A stretch of 64,000 nt of DNA from JABFRJ01 sp031374735 (GTDB taxonomy: Bacteria > Pseudomonadota > Alphaproteobacteria > Rhizobiales > Hyphomicrobiaceae). Of the stretch, positions 43,202 through 52,202 are shown piece by piece. The translations under genes were made by a program, and so were the position numbers. How positions within the stretch are numbered: position 1 is the first letter of the stretch; each line of letters starts with the position of its first letter. A model generated the notes under the pieces. The model was not told where the DNA came from and did no database searches. It was given only the letters and a program-made list of their open reading frames with translations. The stretch lies in NCBI GenBank assembly GCA_031374735.1, contig JANMGQ010000156.1, positions 1 through 64,000 on the forward strand, given 5' to 3'.

Positions 43202-43690
43202 TCAGGCCGGCTTGAGCACGAAATGCGCCTCGAGCGTGGTCACCTTGGAGCTCGCCATCACGGGGCGCAGGAACACCGTTTCGAACTCGCCGCTGTCATA
43301 CGCGAGGTGGCCGTGTGGCTGGCCGAATGCGGGAACGATCTGCGGCATCTCGAGACGGAACACGCCGTTGGCATCGGTCAGCGTGGCTCCATGGCTCTTC
43401 GGATTATCCTCATAGCCTTCAGTCGTGTGCGCCCAGATCTGGATGCGCTGACCGGCCAGTGGGGCCCCATCGCCTGCACGCCGCACGGTGCCCGACATCC
43501 AAAAGCCGCCGCGGCCGATCCGCTCAACGACCGCTGCGCCTTTGCGATAGTTGTTGGCGCCGCCCGACATGGAGCGGGTGGGTGCGAGACCTTGAGCGTA
43601 GGTGGGCATAAGCACACCGGAGACGCCGGTTGCGAGCAATGATCCGCCAGCGGCCAGGAGGCTGCGGCGGTTGAGCGGGACGGTTGTCAT
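43202..43690 (-). CDS. Tat-exported intradiol-dioxygenase-like protein
   Basis: A 162-residue protein. The leader NRRSLLAAGGSLLATG is Tat-like. The mature part keeps the intradiol beta-sandwich layout: SGTVRRAGDGAPLAGQRIQIW near 68, TLTDANGVFRLEMP near 103 and the HGH of GQPHGHLAY near 122, equivalent to the iron-binding His pair. It is shorter than catechol dioxygenases. The substrate is unknown. GGGAG precedes ATG 43690. Its 3' end is 22 bases from the haem membrane gene, so the two are probably one operon. Confidence 0.72.
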   Translation of the reverse strand: MTTVPLNRRSLLAAGGSLLATGVSGVLMPTYAQGLAPTRSMSGGANNYRKGAAVVERIGRGGFWMSGTVRRAGDGAPLAGQRIQIWAHTTEGYEDNPKSHGATLTDANGVFRLEMPQIVPAFGQPHGHLAYDSGEFETVFLRPVMASSKVTTLEAHFVLKPA

Positions 43691-43930
43691 GTAGACTCCC
43701 ATGAGCCAGCGTGGAGATGAGGTGCCGGTCAGACCGCGCCCAGATTGCGTCGCGTCATGCGTGGGCGGTCGGCGGCGCGTGACAGAGATATAGCCCGTCA
43801 ACGCTTCGTTCTCAATCAAGGCCGGTGCAACTTCCCGTGAGCCAAGGGCGCTCGGCCTTCCCGACCGCTGATCAGAGTTGATCAGGATCGGACCGCTTGT
43901 CTGTCGGGGCAGGCATGCTAGACGATCGTC

Positions 43931-44449
43931 ATGACTGCTTTGCAACATCGAACGGGCACGTTTTGGGGGCCGCTGTCGCGGCTCGGCCTTGGCGTTTGCG
44001 CGGCCACCTTCATTGCCGATCAGGCGCACAAGGCCTGGTTCCTGTGGGCCTATCAGATCGTCGAAGGGCAGCGCCTGCGGATCACGCCCTTTCTCGATTA
44101 CGCCTACGTCAAGAACCGCGGCATCAGTTACGGCTTGTTCAGCCAGGGCAGCATGACCGGCCAATATCTGCTGGCGCTGTTTGCGCTCGTGGCCACAGTT
44201 GCCCTTGGTGTTTGGCTCGCGCGCTTGTCCGAGAACCGGCTGTTGGCGATCAGCCTTGGCCTCATCATGGGCGGGGCGCTCGGCAACGGGCTGGATCGGA
44301 TCCTGCACGGCGGCGTGGTTGACTACATCTCGCTGCACGCCTTTGGCTACTACTGGTATGTCTTTAACATCGCCGACGTCGCCATTGTTGCCGGCGTGGT
44401 CGGGCTGTTGTACGATTCGTTTTGGCCGAGTCGGGCTCAAAAAGCGTGA
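43931..44449 (+). CDS. lspA: lipoprotein signal peptidase II
   Basis: A 172-residue four-helix membrane peptidase that cleaves the signal peptide of prolipoproteins. Catalytic Asp residues sit in GALGNGLDRILHGGVVDYI near 118-132 and YYWYVFNIADVAI near 141-150; VKNRGISYGLF near 57 is the family's NxGxxFG-like motif. A plausible lipoprotein gene follows downstream. Confidence 0.93.
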   Translation: MTALQHRTGTFWGPLSRLGLGVCAATFIADQAHKAWFLWAYQIVEGQRLRITPFLDYAYVKNRGISYGLFSQGSMTGQYLLALFALVATVALGVWLARLSENRLLAISLGLIMGGALGNGLDRILHGGVVDYISLHAFGYYWYVFNIADVAIVAGVVGLLYDSFWPSRAQKA

Positions 44450-44546
44450 CGACGACCACCGCGCTGCCACAGTTGGGCGGCAGGAGACGGACGAACATAG
44501 GACTATCGAGCTTGAGTGTGCGTCAACGCTCGGGGGAGCATCGGAC

Positions 44547-44987
44547 ATGATCGCGACCATGAAGACGACGAATGTTATGGGCCTAGCCCTGGTCGGCTTG
44601 GCGGCTGTGGCGCTGGCCGGATGCAGCGACGGCTTGGAATTGAACGGCAAGCTGTTCGACGCGCTTGGTGTCAGCGAAGCGGCGCAGCGAAGTTCAAAGT
44701 CTGAACCAAAGCTGCGCGAGCGCACTGGTCTTGTGATGCCACCCAACGCCAATCGCTTGCCTGAGCCAGGGACCGGTGCCGCTGGCGAACCTGACCTCAG
44801 TTCACAAGTGTCCGATCCAGAGCGCCGCAAGGCTATGGCCGCCGCCGAAAAGGCTCGCCTGCACAAGGCCTATTGCTCCGGCGACATGACCTGGAAAGAG
44901 CGCGTTGGCGACCGGGATGCGGGCACCAAGGCTCCGACCAGCCCCTATGGCCCGTGCGGCGTTCTAGGCGAAGCCCTGAAGCAGTAG
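44547..44987 (+). CDS. lipoprotein of unknown function
   Basis: A 146-residue protein with a lipoprotein signal peptide whose lipobox is LAGCS near residue 26. The rest is hydrophilic (GLELNGKLFDALGVSEA, PPNANRLPEPGTG, GDMTWKERVGDRDAG), with a Gly/Pro-rich end. It follows lspA by 97 bases with GGGGGAG upstream. The second half suggests a member of a Hyphomicrobiales-specific family, but no domain is known. Confidence 0.72.
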   Translation: MIATMKTTNVMGLALVGLAAVALAGCSDGLELNGKLFDALGVSEAAQRSSKSEPKLRERTGLVMPPNANRLPEPGTGAAGEPDLSSQVSDPERRKAMAAAEKARLHKAYCSGDMTWKERVGDRDAGTKAPTSPYGPCGVLGEALKQ

Positions 44988-45290
44988 CTTCCTAGGAAAT
45001 GACACACAGGCACGTCTGCGAAGACTTTCGGTCGCAAGGCTTGCATGGTGGAGATTCGCGCGGTGGAGCCGCTGTGACCATTGACCGTGCCTTTGGCACG
45101 GCCAGCACCTCTTAGACTTTGGGAGAACTTCCACGGTAGGAAGAATGTCTGACGCCGAATGGTTGATACTGAAAAGCGCAATTGTCATTGACTTTTAACA
45201 CCCCGGTCGGTGACGAAGATATTGGGAAAGTGTGTGCCCGACGCAGCGATGGCCACGTCGCCTTGCGCACGGGATTAGGGGAGTAAAAAC
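44988..45290 (+). other. leader region of the OmpA-like gene
   Basis: About 300 bases. A 7-bp hairpin CCGTGCC/GGCACGG (45085-45101) lies in the middle; no T-run follows. The end carries a GGGGAG ribosome site before ATG 45291. No ORF of note. Confidence 0.5.
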
Positions 45291-47135
45291 ATGTCATTCA
45301 ATATCGTTTCGCTCGTGATGCAGCATCTCGGCCCCGAGGTCGTCGCAAAAATCGCGCGCGCGCTCGGGCTTGAGTCCCATCTGGCGTCACGCGCCATCGG
45401 CGCCTTGGTCCCGGGCATGCTTGGCAGCTTGGCGTCGGGTGCGTCGACACCAGTCGGCGCGGCCCACCTGGCGGGTGTGCTCGATTCCATAGACCCTGCC
45501 GGGCTCGGCGGCATGGCAGCCAACATCGGCGGCGCCAACCAGGCAACCATGATCGGCAGTGGCAACGCCTTGCTCGGCCTTGCTCTTGGCGGACCTCCAA
45601 GCGACGCCTTGGCATCTGCATTCAGTCGCTTTGCCGGCATCGACGGTCTTTCAGCCAATGCGCTGACGGGCATTGTCGGCACGGGCGTGCTCGGCTCGCT
45701 TGCGTCTCTGAAGCGCAGCCAGGGGCTCGATTCATCCGGTCTTGGAACTCTTTTGGCGGGGCAGGCAGCCAACATTCAGGCAGCCCTGCCAGCGGGCTTC
45801 AATGCACTGCCCGGTGTTGGCGGCGCCGCACCCTCGGCGGTTGGCGGGGCCATCCGTCCCGGCGGCCAACCGAGCCATATCACGACTGCAACATCGAATG
45901 CTCAGGCGGCCGTCCGCGCCGCAGCCCCATTGAGTGAACCGTACGCCGCGCCGGTCCGGTCGCGGGCCTTGTTCTGGGTCTTGCCGCTCGCCGCCCTCTT
46001 CGTGGCTGGCGTTTGGTATCTGGCGAGTGCCACCGCAAGCAGCCGGCGCCTCGTTGCCGAGCAGCAACGCGTCGTCGCCGATAAGGCAGCCGCGGACGCC
46101 AAAGTCAAAGCAGACGCCGAGGCCAGGGCGAAAGCCGAAGCGGACGCCAAGGCAAAGGCTGAGGCAGACGCGCGTGCCCGAGCCGAAGCCGAAGCAAAAG
46201 CCCGTGCCGAAGCTGAAGCACGAGCCCAGGCGGAAGCCAGGGCCAAGGCTGAAGCAGAAGCCAAGGCCCGCGCAGAAGCTGAAGCGCGTCAGAAGGCTGA
46301 GGCCGATGCCGCAAAAGCGCGGGCTGATGCCGACGCTGCCGAAAAAGCCCGTCAGGAGACCGAAGCCAAGGCCAGGACCGAAGCGCAGGCCCGTCAGCTT
46401 GCTGAGGCCGATGCCGTGGCAGCCAAGGCCCGCGCCGAGGCTGAGGCTAAAGCCCGTACCGATGCTGAAGCAGCCGCGAAGGCGCGCGCGGAGGCCGATT
46501 CCGCGGCTGCCGCACGGGTCCGTGCCGAAGCCGAAGCCAAGCAGCGTGCTGACGCCGAGGCGGCCAAGGCTCGTGCCGAAGCCGAGGCGAAGGCCAAAGC
46601 CGATGCAGAAGCACGCCAACGTGCAGAGGCCGAAGCCAAGCGCAAAGCCGAAGCTGACGCGGCTGCAGCCGCAGCGGCTGCCGCGGCACGAACAGCGACG
46701 CCAGCGCCCGTCGCCCCGGCTCCTGTTGCTGCCGCCCCCTCTGCTGCTCCAGCGACGGTCGCTGTCGCGAAGGCGTGCGAAGCCGACATCAAGCAGTTGA
46801 TCGCATCAGGCTCGATCCGCTTCCGCATTGCAAGCGCGACCATCCAACCGGACAGCGCGGCAACCTTGAACAAGATTGCGGCCGCCATCAACGGCTGTCA
46901 GGGCACGAAGGTGCGTGTCGAAGGGCATACCGATGCCGATGGCGACGAACAGGAAAACCTGGACCTCTCCAATCGCCGGGCCAAGGCCGTGCAAGACTTC
47001 TTGATCAAGGCTGGCGTGCCTGCCGATCGCCTGTCGTCCGTGGGCCTTGGGCAGACCAAACCGCTGGCGCCGAACGATTCAGCGGAAAACAAGCTCAAGA
47101 ACCGTCGCACCGAGGTCATCGTCGATCCAAAGTGA
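45291..47135 (+). CDS. DUF937 / coiled-coil / OmpA-domain envelope protein
   Basis: A 614-residue protein. Residues 1-170 form a DUF937-like domain (LVPGMLGSLASGAST, LLGLALGGPP). A membrane segment follows near 230 (ALFWVLPLAALFVAGVWYL). Residues 255-460 are a long Ala/Glu/Lys/Arg helix built of A-K-A-E-A-E heptads. The C-terminal 110 residues are an OmpA peptidoglycan-binding domain with VEGHTDADGDEQENLDLS and NRRTEVIVD. The coiled coil could span the periplasm from inner membrane to wall. No known protein with this exact order is recalled. Confidence 0.85.
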   Translation: MSFNIVSLVMQHLGPEVVAKIARALGLESHLASRAIGALVPGMLGSLASGASTPVGAAHLAGVLDSIDPAGLGGMAANIGGANQATMIGSGNALLGLALGGPPSDALASAFSRFAGIDGLSANALTGIVGTGVLGSLASLKRSQGLDSSGLGTLLAGQAANIQAALPAGFNALPGVGGAAPSAVGGAIRPGGQPSHITTATSNAQAAVRAAAPLSEPYAAPVRSRALFWVLPLAALFVAGVWYLASATASSRRLVAEQQRVVADKAAADAKVKADAEARAKAEADAKAKAEADARARAEAEAKARAEAEARAQAEARAKAEAEAKARAEAEARQKAEADAAKARADADAAEKARQETEAKARTEAQARQLAEADAVAAKARAEAEAKARTDAEAAAKARAEADSAAAARVRAEAEAKQRADAEAAKARAEAEAKAKADAEARQRAEAEAKRKAEADAAAAAAAAAARTATPAPVAPAPVAAAPSAAPATVAVAKACEADIKQLIASGSIRFRIASATIQPDSAATLNKIAAAINGCQGTKVRVEGHTDADGDEQENLDLSNRRAKAVQDFLIKAGVPADRLSSVGLGQTKPLAPNDSAENKLKNRRTEVIVDPK

Positions 47136-47156
47136 TCGGTCCAGCTTCACAGAGAA

Positions 47157-47191
47157 AAACGCGCCGGGCGACATCATCGTCCGGCGCGTTT
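47157..47191. terminator. bidirectional terminator, OmpA-like gene / pdhC
   Basis: A perfect 11-bp stem AAACGCGCCGG/CCGGCGCGTTT (47157-47167 with 47181-47191, loop 13) has A's on the left and T's on the right, so it can end both convergent transcripts. It is 22 bases past the OmpA-like stop and 32 bases past the pdhC stop. Confidence 0.9.
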
Positions 47192-47222
47192 GCATATGTG
47201 CACCAAACCCTGCGCGTTCTGC

Positions 47223-48614
47223 TCACACCAGCATGCGCACGGGGTCTTCGATATAGCTCTTGAACGCGTTCAGCAGCTCCGCGCCGAGCGCGCCATCGAC
47301 CACGCGATGATCACACGACAGCGTGCAGTTCATCACCGTCGCGATCTCGATTTTTTCACCCGTGACCACCGGCTGCTTGATGCCGGCGCCAACGGCCAGA
47401 ATGGTTGCGTGCGGCGGGTTGATGACAGCATCGAAGGACGTGATGCCGTACATGCCGAGGTTCGAGATCGACGTCGTGCCGCCCTGGTATTCATGCGGGG
47501 CAAGTCGGCGCTTGCGCGCGCGTTCGGCGAGGTCTTTCATCTCGTTTGAAATCTCACCGAGCGTCTTCAGTTCGGCGTGCTTGATGATCGGCGTGAACAA
47601 TCCGCCCTCGACGGCGACGGCAACGCCCACATCAGAATTGCGATGACGGATCATGGCGCCTTCGGTCCAACTGGCGTTGGCCGCGGGCACGCGCTGCAAA
47701 GCCAACGCCAGGGCCTTGATGACGAAATCGTTGACCGACAGTTTGTATGCTTTCGGCCCGTCCTTCGGTGAGGCCGCGTTGATGCGCTCGCGCGCGCGCA
47801 GCAACTCGTCCAGACGGCAATCGAGCGACAGGTAGAAGTGCGGAATGGTTTGCTTCGATTGCGTCAGGCGCTGGGCGATAACCCGGCGCATGCCGTCATG
47901 AGGCACGAGGTCGTATGTGTCCTTGTCGTAGAGTGCGAGCACCTTGTCATCAGGCATGGCCTGCAGGGCCACAGCCGTGGCGGACGGCTTTTGAACCGTC
48001 AGTGGCGATGCAGTCGTTGCCGGCTTGCGGGCTGCCACACCCGACGTCAGCGCCGCTTCGACATCGCGCTGCACCACGCGGCCATGGGGGCCTGATCCCG
48101 AGAGCGTCGCGACATCGAGATTGCCCTCTTTGGCAAGCCGGCGCGCCAGGGGGGAGGCGAACACGCGCGCCCCTGCCGTGGCGGCTGGCGCCATGGATGG
48201 TGCTTCGCGGATCGGGGCGGCAGCTGGCAGTATCGCGTTCGGCGGAGGGGCCGCAGCGGCTGGCCGCATGGGCACCACTGTTGGCCCGCTCGGGGCGGGA
48301 ATGAGAGGGTTGGCTGGTCGATCCAGTTTCGCAGCCGGCGCCGCGACCGTGGGGCCGCCAGACCTTTGTTCGCCCTCGGCCAGCAGCGTTGCAATGGGCG
48401 TATTGACCTTCACACCTTCAGCCCCCGCTGCAACCAAGATGTCGCCAATGACGCCGTCGTCGATGGCCTCGACTTCCATCGTGGCCTTGTCGGTCTCGAT
48501 CTCGGCCAGGATCGTGCCGGGTTTAACCCGATCCCCCGCTTTAACGAGCCACTTGGCGAGTTTGCCCTCCTCCATGGTGGGGGACAGCGCGGGCATCAGA
48601 ATCGACGTGGGCAT
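47223..48614 (-). CDS. pdhC: pyruvate dehydrogenase E2, dihydrolipoamide acetyltransferase
   Basis: A 463-residue E2. The N-terminal lipoyl domain (MPALSPTMEEGKLAKWLV) carries the lipoyl lysine in EIETDKATMEVEA near 43. A linker rich in Ala and Pro leads to the E3-binding domain (ASPLARRLAKEGNLD near 180) and the catalytic domain, which has the HxxxDG motif in DHRVVDGALGAELLNAF near 438. Pyruvate-type E2 fits better than branched-chain. No E1 or lpd gene is adjacent, so its complex partners are elsewhere. ATG 48614 is the start. Confidence 0.9.
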   Translation of the reverse strand: MPTSILMPALSPTMEEGKLAKWLVKAGDRVKPGTILAEIETDKATMEVEAIDDGVIGDILVAAGAEGVKVNTPIATLLAEGEQRSGGPTVAAPAAKLDRPANPLIPAPSGPTVVPMRPAAAAPPPNAILPAAAPIREAPSMAPAATAGARVFASPLARRLAKEGNLDVATLSGSGPHGRVVQRDVEAALTSGVAARKPATTASPLTVQKPSATAVALQAMPDDKVLALYDKDTYDLVPHDGMRRVIAQRLTQSKQTIPHFYLSLDCRLDELLRARERINAASPKDGPKAYKLSVNDFVIKALALALQRVPAANASWTEGAMIRHRNSDVGVAVAVEGGLFTPIIKHAELKTLGEISNEMKDLAERARKRRLAPHEYQGGTTSISNLGMYGITSFDAVINPPHATILAVGAGIKQPVVTGEKIEIATVMNCTLSCDHRVVDGALGAELLNAFKSYIEDPVRMLV

Positions 48615-48926
48615 GGGGATCTTCGCGTGTGTGATCTTCGAGCGCGTGTGGCTGCGAGCTGCCGCTATCAACAGCCACAGCGTCATGTCTGGACCCAGTT
48701 CTTGCCCGTCCCACTGGTCCCCTGCAAGGGGCGCATCCCCGCACGCTGCATGCCAGATCGTCATAGTCTTTCTGAGTCACGGAGCCGTATACACGCGCGC
48801 CCCGCGCCATCGCAGCGCAGGTGTTTACCACCAGCGGCCATTTTCCCGCCCAGCCTAACACCTGTATACCCCCCCTCGCACGCCAAGGATTCCCCGAGGC
48901 GACAGTATGAGGCGCGCCGGGTCGAT
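48615..48926. other. divergent pdhC / ndvA intergenic region
   Basis: About 310 bases. Both promoters should lie here. A long in-frame upstream extension of ndvA runs through it without family similarity. No small RNA or hairpin stands out. Confidence 0.45.
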
Positions 48927-50750
48927 ATGCTCTCGAAGCCAGATACCGAAACGCCCGCGAAACCCGCACCTTTGACCGCTTTCGAGGTCTATAAGCGCGC
49001 CCTCGCCCTGCTCACGCATGAGCGCGTGCTGACGACGTGGTTGACGCTGGCCGGCATCGTCATCGGCCTGGTGCAGGTCTATGAGCAGAAGCTGTATGGC
49101 TGGATGGTCGATGCGCTCGCCCAGGGGCAAGGCGCCTTTGCCATCATCGGCATGTGGGCCGCCCTCGGCCTTGGCTCCATCCTGGCGTCGGTGGTGGTGG
49201 CTGTCGCCGCTGACCGCCTTGCGCACCGCCGCCGCCTTGCCGCCATGGGGCTCGCCTTCGAACGCGCTATCGGCCTGCCGATCTCCTATCACGCCGAAAA
49301 GGGCTCCGGCGCCGTCGTCCGCACGATCCTGTCGGGCACAGACGCCCTTTTCTGGCTCTGGCTCTCCTTCATGCGCGAGCAGCTGACCGCGGTCGTCGGC
49401 ATTCTATTTCTGATCCCGGTCGCGCTCAACATGAACGTCTATATGACCGCCATCCTCGGCGTGCTTGCGGCGGTCTATTTGTTGCTCAACACCATTGTCG
49501 TGCGCAAAACCAGCGACGGCCAGGCCGCCGTCGAGACCTATCACAACAACGTCTATGGCCGCGTCGGCGACGTGCTTGGCAACGTCACCGTCGTCCAGAG
49601 CTACACGCGCATTGGCGTCGAGATGCAGGCCATGCGTCAGATCATGTCCGACCTGCTCTCCGCCCAATATCCCGTGTTGACGTGGTGGGGCCTGCTGACT
49701 GTCTTCACCAAGGCCGCCTCGACCATCACCATGGTCGTCATTTTCGGCGTTGGCGCCATTCTCGTTGCGCGCGGCGAAGCGACTGTCGGCACCATCGTCA
49801 CGTTCGTCGGCTTTGCCGGCCTGCTGATCGGAAAGCTCGACCAGTTGTCAGGCTTCATCGTGCACATTTTCCAGCAGGCGCCAACGCTGCGCTCTTATTT
49901 CCAGCTGATCGACACTCCCGCAATGGTGCTCGACAAGGCAGGGGCGACAGAGATGGCCAAGGTCGACGGCGCCGTCCTGTTCGACAACGTCTCATTCCAG
50001 TATGGCAACAGTGACCAGGGCGTGTTCGACGCGACCTTCGAAGCCGAGAAGGGCGAAACCGTCGCCCTCGTTGGTCCGACCGGCTCAGGCAAGACGACGA
50101 CGCTTGCCCTCCTGCAGCGCATGCGGGCGCCCGACAAAGGCCGCATCCTGATCGATGGCACCGACGTCACCGACTGCACCGTCAACTCCGTGCGCAGCCA
50201 TATCGCTGTCGTGTTCCAGGACGCGGGGCTGTTCAACCGCTCCATCGCCGATAACATCCGCATCGGCCGCCCCGACGCAACCGACGTGGACGTCGAACGC
50301 GCCGCCAAGCTCGCTGAAGCACACGAGTTCATCTCGCGCAAACCGGGCGCCTATCAGTTCGTCATCGGCGAGCGCGGCCTGTCGCTTTCGGGCGGGGAAC
50401 GCCAACGCCTCGCGGTCGCGCGCGCGATTCTGAAGGACGCGCCGATCCTGATCCTCGACGAGGCCACCTCGGCCCTCGACGCCGAGACGGAAGCCAAGAT
50501 CAAGCGTGCGCTCGACACGCTGCGCCAGGGCCGCACCACCTTCATCATCGCCCACCGCCTCTCGACCGTCGCCGACGCCGACAAGATCCTGGTCCTCGAC
50601 AAAGGCCGCATCGTCGAGCGCGGTACGTTCCGCTCGCTCGTCGCCGACAACGGCCTGTTTGCCCGCCTCGTGCGCGAAGGCGGCTTCACCGAGCCAACGG
50701 CCGACGAAACCGGCGAACCTATCGCCGCAGCTCACGACGATGCGGGATAG
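48927..50750 (+). CDS. ndvA: cyclic beta-1,2-glucan exporter (ABC, ATPase-permease)
   Basis: A 607-residue half-transporter close to NdvA/ChvA. The membrane domain opens FEVYKRALALLTHERVLTTW and has about six segments; it includes the LWLSFMREQLTAVVGILFLIPVALNM region and SAQYPVLTWWGLL near 255 seen in NdvA. The ATPase has Walker A GPTGSGKTTT near 390, Q-loop VVFQDAGLFNRSIADNIRIG, signature LSGGERQRLAV near 490 and Walker B ILILDEATSALD near 514. Cyclic glucan export matters for osmotic balance and host interaction in rhizobia. ATG 48927 is the start. Confidence 0.88.
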   Translation: MLSKPDTETPAKPAPLTAFEVYKRALALLTHERVLTTWLTLAGIVIGLVQVYEQKLYGWMVDALAQGQGAFAIIGMWAALGLGSILASVVVAVAADRLAHRRRLAAMGLAFERAIGLPISYHAEKGSGAVVRTILSGTDALFWLWLSFMREQLTAVVGILFLIPVALNMNVYMTAILGVLAAVYLLLNTIVVRKTSDGQAAVETYHNNVYGRVGDVLGNVTVVQSYTRIGVEMQAMRQIMSDLLSAQYPVLTWWGLLTVFTKAASTITMVVIFGVGAILVARGEATVGTIVTFVGFAGLLIGKLDQLSGFIVHIFQQAPTLRSYFQLIDTPAMVLDKAGATEMAKVDGAVLFDNVSFQYGNSDQGVFDATFEAEKGETVALVGPTGSGKTTTLALLQRMRAPDKGRILIDGTDVTDCTVNSVRSHIAVVFQDAGLFNRSIADNIRIGRPDATDVDVERAAKLAEAHEFISRKPGAYQFVIGERGLSLSGGERQRLAVARAILKDAPILILDEATSALDAETEAKIKRALDTLRQGRTTFIIAHRLSTVADADKILVLDKGRIVERGTFRSLVADNGLFARLVREGGFTEPTADETGEPIAAAHDDAG

Positions 50751-50775
50751 TGTTGCGCGCAAGGCGTGAGCAAAA

Positions 50776-50852
50776 TGGCGCGCCCGGCTGGATTCGAACC
50801 AGCGACCACTCGCTTAGAAGGCGAGTGCTCTATCCAGCTGAGCTACGGGCGC
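50776..50852 (-). tRNA. tRNA-Arg(TCT)
   Basis: On the minus strand: acceptor GCGCCCG/CGGGCGC, D arm GCTC/GAGC, anticodon stem CTCGC/GCGAG around loop CTTCTAA (anticodon TCT), T arm with TTCGAAT, discriminator G and encoded CCA (50776-50778). Confidence 0.95.
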
Positions 50853-51155
50853 TTTGATAGCATTACGGACTTCGATTGTTCCGAGTTACTGCATTTCGAT
50901 GAACCCAACAAGTATGTGTCAGCGCGAAGTGCTAGGCGACGCGTGTCAGGAAACCGCCGACGAGACGTTGAGTTTCAGCAGCAACGGACGGCCTGCGTTG
51001 ATCAAGCCGCCGCGGCCCACAGTCGCTCTCGATACAATGATATCTGGTCTTGCCCCGAAGTTGCCGATTTGTCGCGCTTGTGTGTGTGGCTATGCTAGGG
51101 GAGCCATCTGCGGGGCAGATGACAGATTGAAGCCGAGCGGAGGGATGAAAGACCG
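50853..51155. other. intergenic region before the motor-like pair
   Basis: About 300 bases between tRNA-Arg and the ExbB-like gene. The left end should contain the tRNA promoter, the right end the promoter at 51069-51096. No gene is seen. Confidence 0.45.
51069..51096 (+). promoter_or_regulatory. candidate promoter of the ExbB-like gene
   Basis: TTGTCG (51069-51074) and TATGCT (51091-51096) are 16 bases apart, 60 bases upstream of the start codon. Confidence 0.45.
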
Positions 51156-52190
51156 ATGGCGAGACAGAGATCGGCCGACCCAACGTCTGCGCCTTTGCAC
51201 CGCACGCTGACGCCGCCGCGCCGCAGTTTGCTGAACATGTGCTTGTTCCTGGTGCTCGTCGGCATCCTGGTCGCCATCATCATTCCCCAGATCAAGGAAG
51301 CGGTGCTGACGAATATCTTCCTGAACGGCTTGATCTTGTGCGTGCTGCTGTTTGGCATCCTGTACAGCTTTCTACAGGTGCTGCGCCTGTACCCTGAAAT
51401 CCGCTGGGTGAACGCGTTCCGAATTGCTGATCCCGGCATCGGTGCGGGCCTTCAGCCGGTGTTGCTCGCTCCAATGGCGACCATGTTGCGTGACCGCACG
51501 GGCGTCTTGTCGTTGTCGACCACCTCGATGCGCTCGATCATGGACAGTATCGGCGCGCGCCTGGACGAAGCCCGCGATACCGGCCGCTACATCACGGGGT
51601 TGCTGGTCTTTCTCGGCCTGCTCGGCACGTTCTGGGGATTGCTCGACACCATCGGTGCGGTCGGCAAGGCCATCGGCTCGCTCGATAGCAAGGCCGCCGA
51701 CAGTGCGGCCATGTTCCAGGACCTCAAGGATGGGCTTGCGGCTCCCCTCAAGGGCATGGGGACGGCCTTCTCAGCGTCGCTCCTTGGGCTTGCGGGCTCG
51801 CTGATCGTCGGTTTCCTTGAGCTGCAAGCCAGCCACGCGCAGACGCGCTTCTACAATCAGCTGGAAGAATGGTTGTCCGGCATCACCGAGTTGTCGCCGG
51901 CGGGCGCCTCGTCCGGCGGCGTGGATCGCCAATTGACCGTAGTCCTGCATGACATCCAACGCTTGCTCGCCGACATCTCGGAGCGAGGTGGCATGCCTGG
52001 CGGGCCCGGCGCGCCACCCGCTGACGGCTCCGTGCGCGACTTGGCGCAAGGCGTCGATACGCTCGTCAAGCAGATGCGTGCTGAGCAAAAAGTCGTGCGC
52101 GAATGGGTCGACGAGCAGGCCGCCCAGCAAAGCGAGGTGGCCGGCCTGTTGCGCGAGCTGTCCGGCTCCATCAAGCCGCCGAAGCGATAG
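51156..52190 (+). CDS. MotA/TolQ/ExbB-like proton-channel protein
   Basis: A 344-residue inner-membrane protein with four hydrophobic segments: about 27-46, 53-75, 145-170 (YITGLLVFLGLLGTFWGLLDTIGAV) and 200-225 (GTAFSASLLGLAGSLIVGFLEL). The last pair is the MotA/TolQ/ExbB channel signature. The C-terminal 100 residues are a cytoplasmic helical tail (LAQGVDTLVKQMRAEQKVV). It would form an ion-driven motor with the next gene, 12 bases on. GGAGGG precedes the ATG. Distinct from flagellar MotA and from TolQ/ExbB by size and partner. Confidence 0.85.
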   Translation: MARQRSADPTSAPLHRTLTPPRRSLLNMCLFLVLVGILVAIIIPQIKEAVLTNIFLNGLILCVLLFGILYSFLQVLRLYPEIRWVNAFRIADPGIGAGLQPVLLAPMATMLRDRTGVLSLSTTSMRSIMDSIGARLDEARDTGRYITGLLVFLGLLGTFWGLLDTIGAVGKAIGSLDSKAADSAAMFQDLKDGLAAPLKGMGTAFSASLLGLAGSLIVGFLELQASHAQTRFYNQLEEWLSGITELSPAGASSGGVDRQLTVVLHDIQRLLADISERGGMPGGPGAPPADGSVRDLAQGVDTLVKQMRAEQKVVREWVDEQAAQQSEVAGLLRELSGSIKPPKR

Positions 52191-52202
52191 GAGGGCTGAC
52201 CC

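Noticed and set aside
43202..44866. Long minus-strand frame extending the intradiol-like gene upstream
   Set aside because: The extension lies antisense to lspA and the lipoprotein gene; the Tat leader and ribosome site at 43690 give a clean start.
46100..46680. Possible minisatellite or CRISPR-like array
   Set aside because: The repetition is codon-level (GCN-GAR-AAR) in the Ala/Glu/Lys helix of the OmpA-like protein; units vary and have no spacers.
48366..48926. 187-residue N-terminal extension of ndvA
   Set aside because: It overlaps the pdhC 5' end on the other strand and has no similarity to NdvA, which begins near FEVYKRAL.
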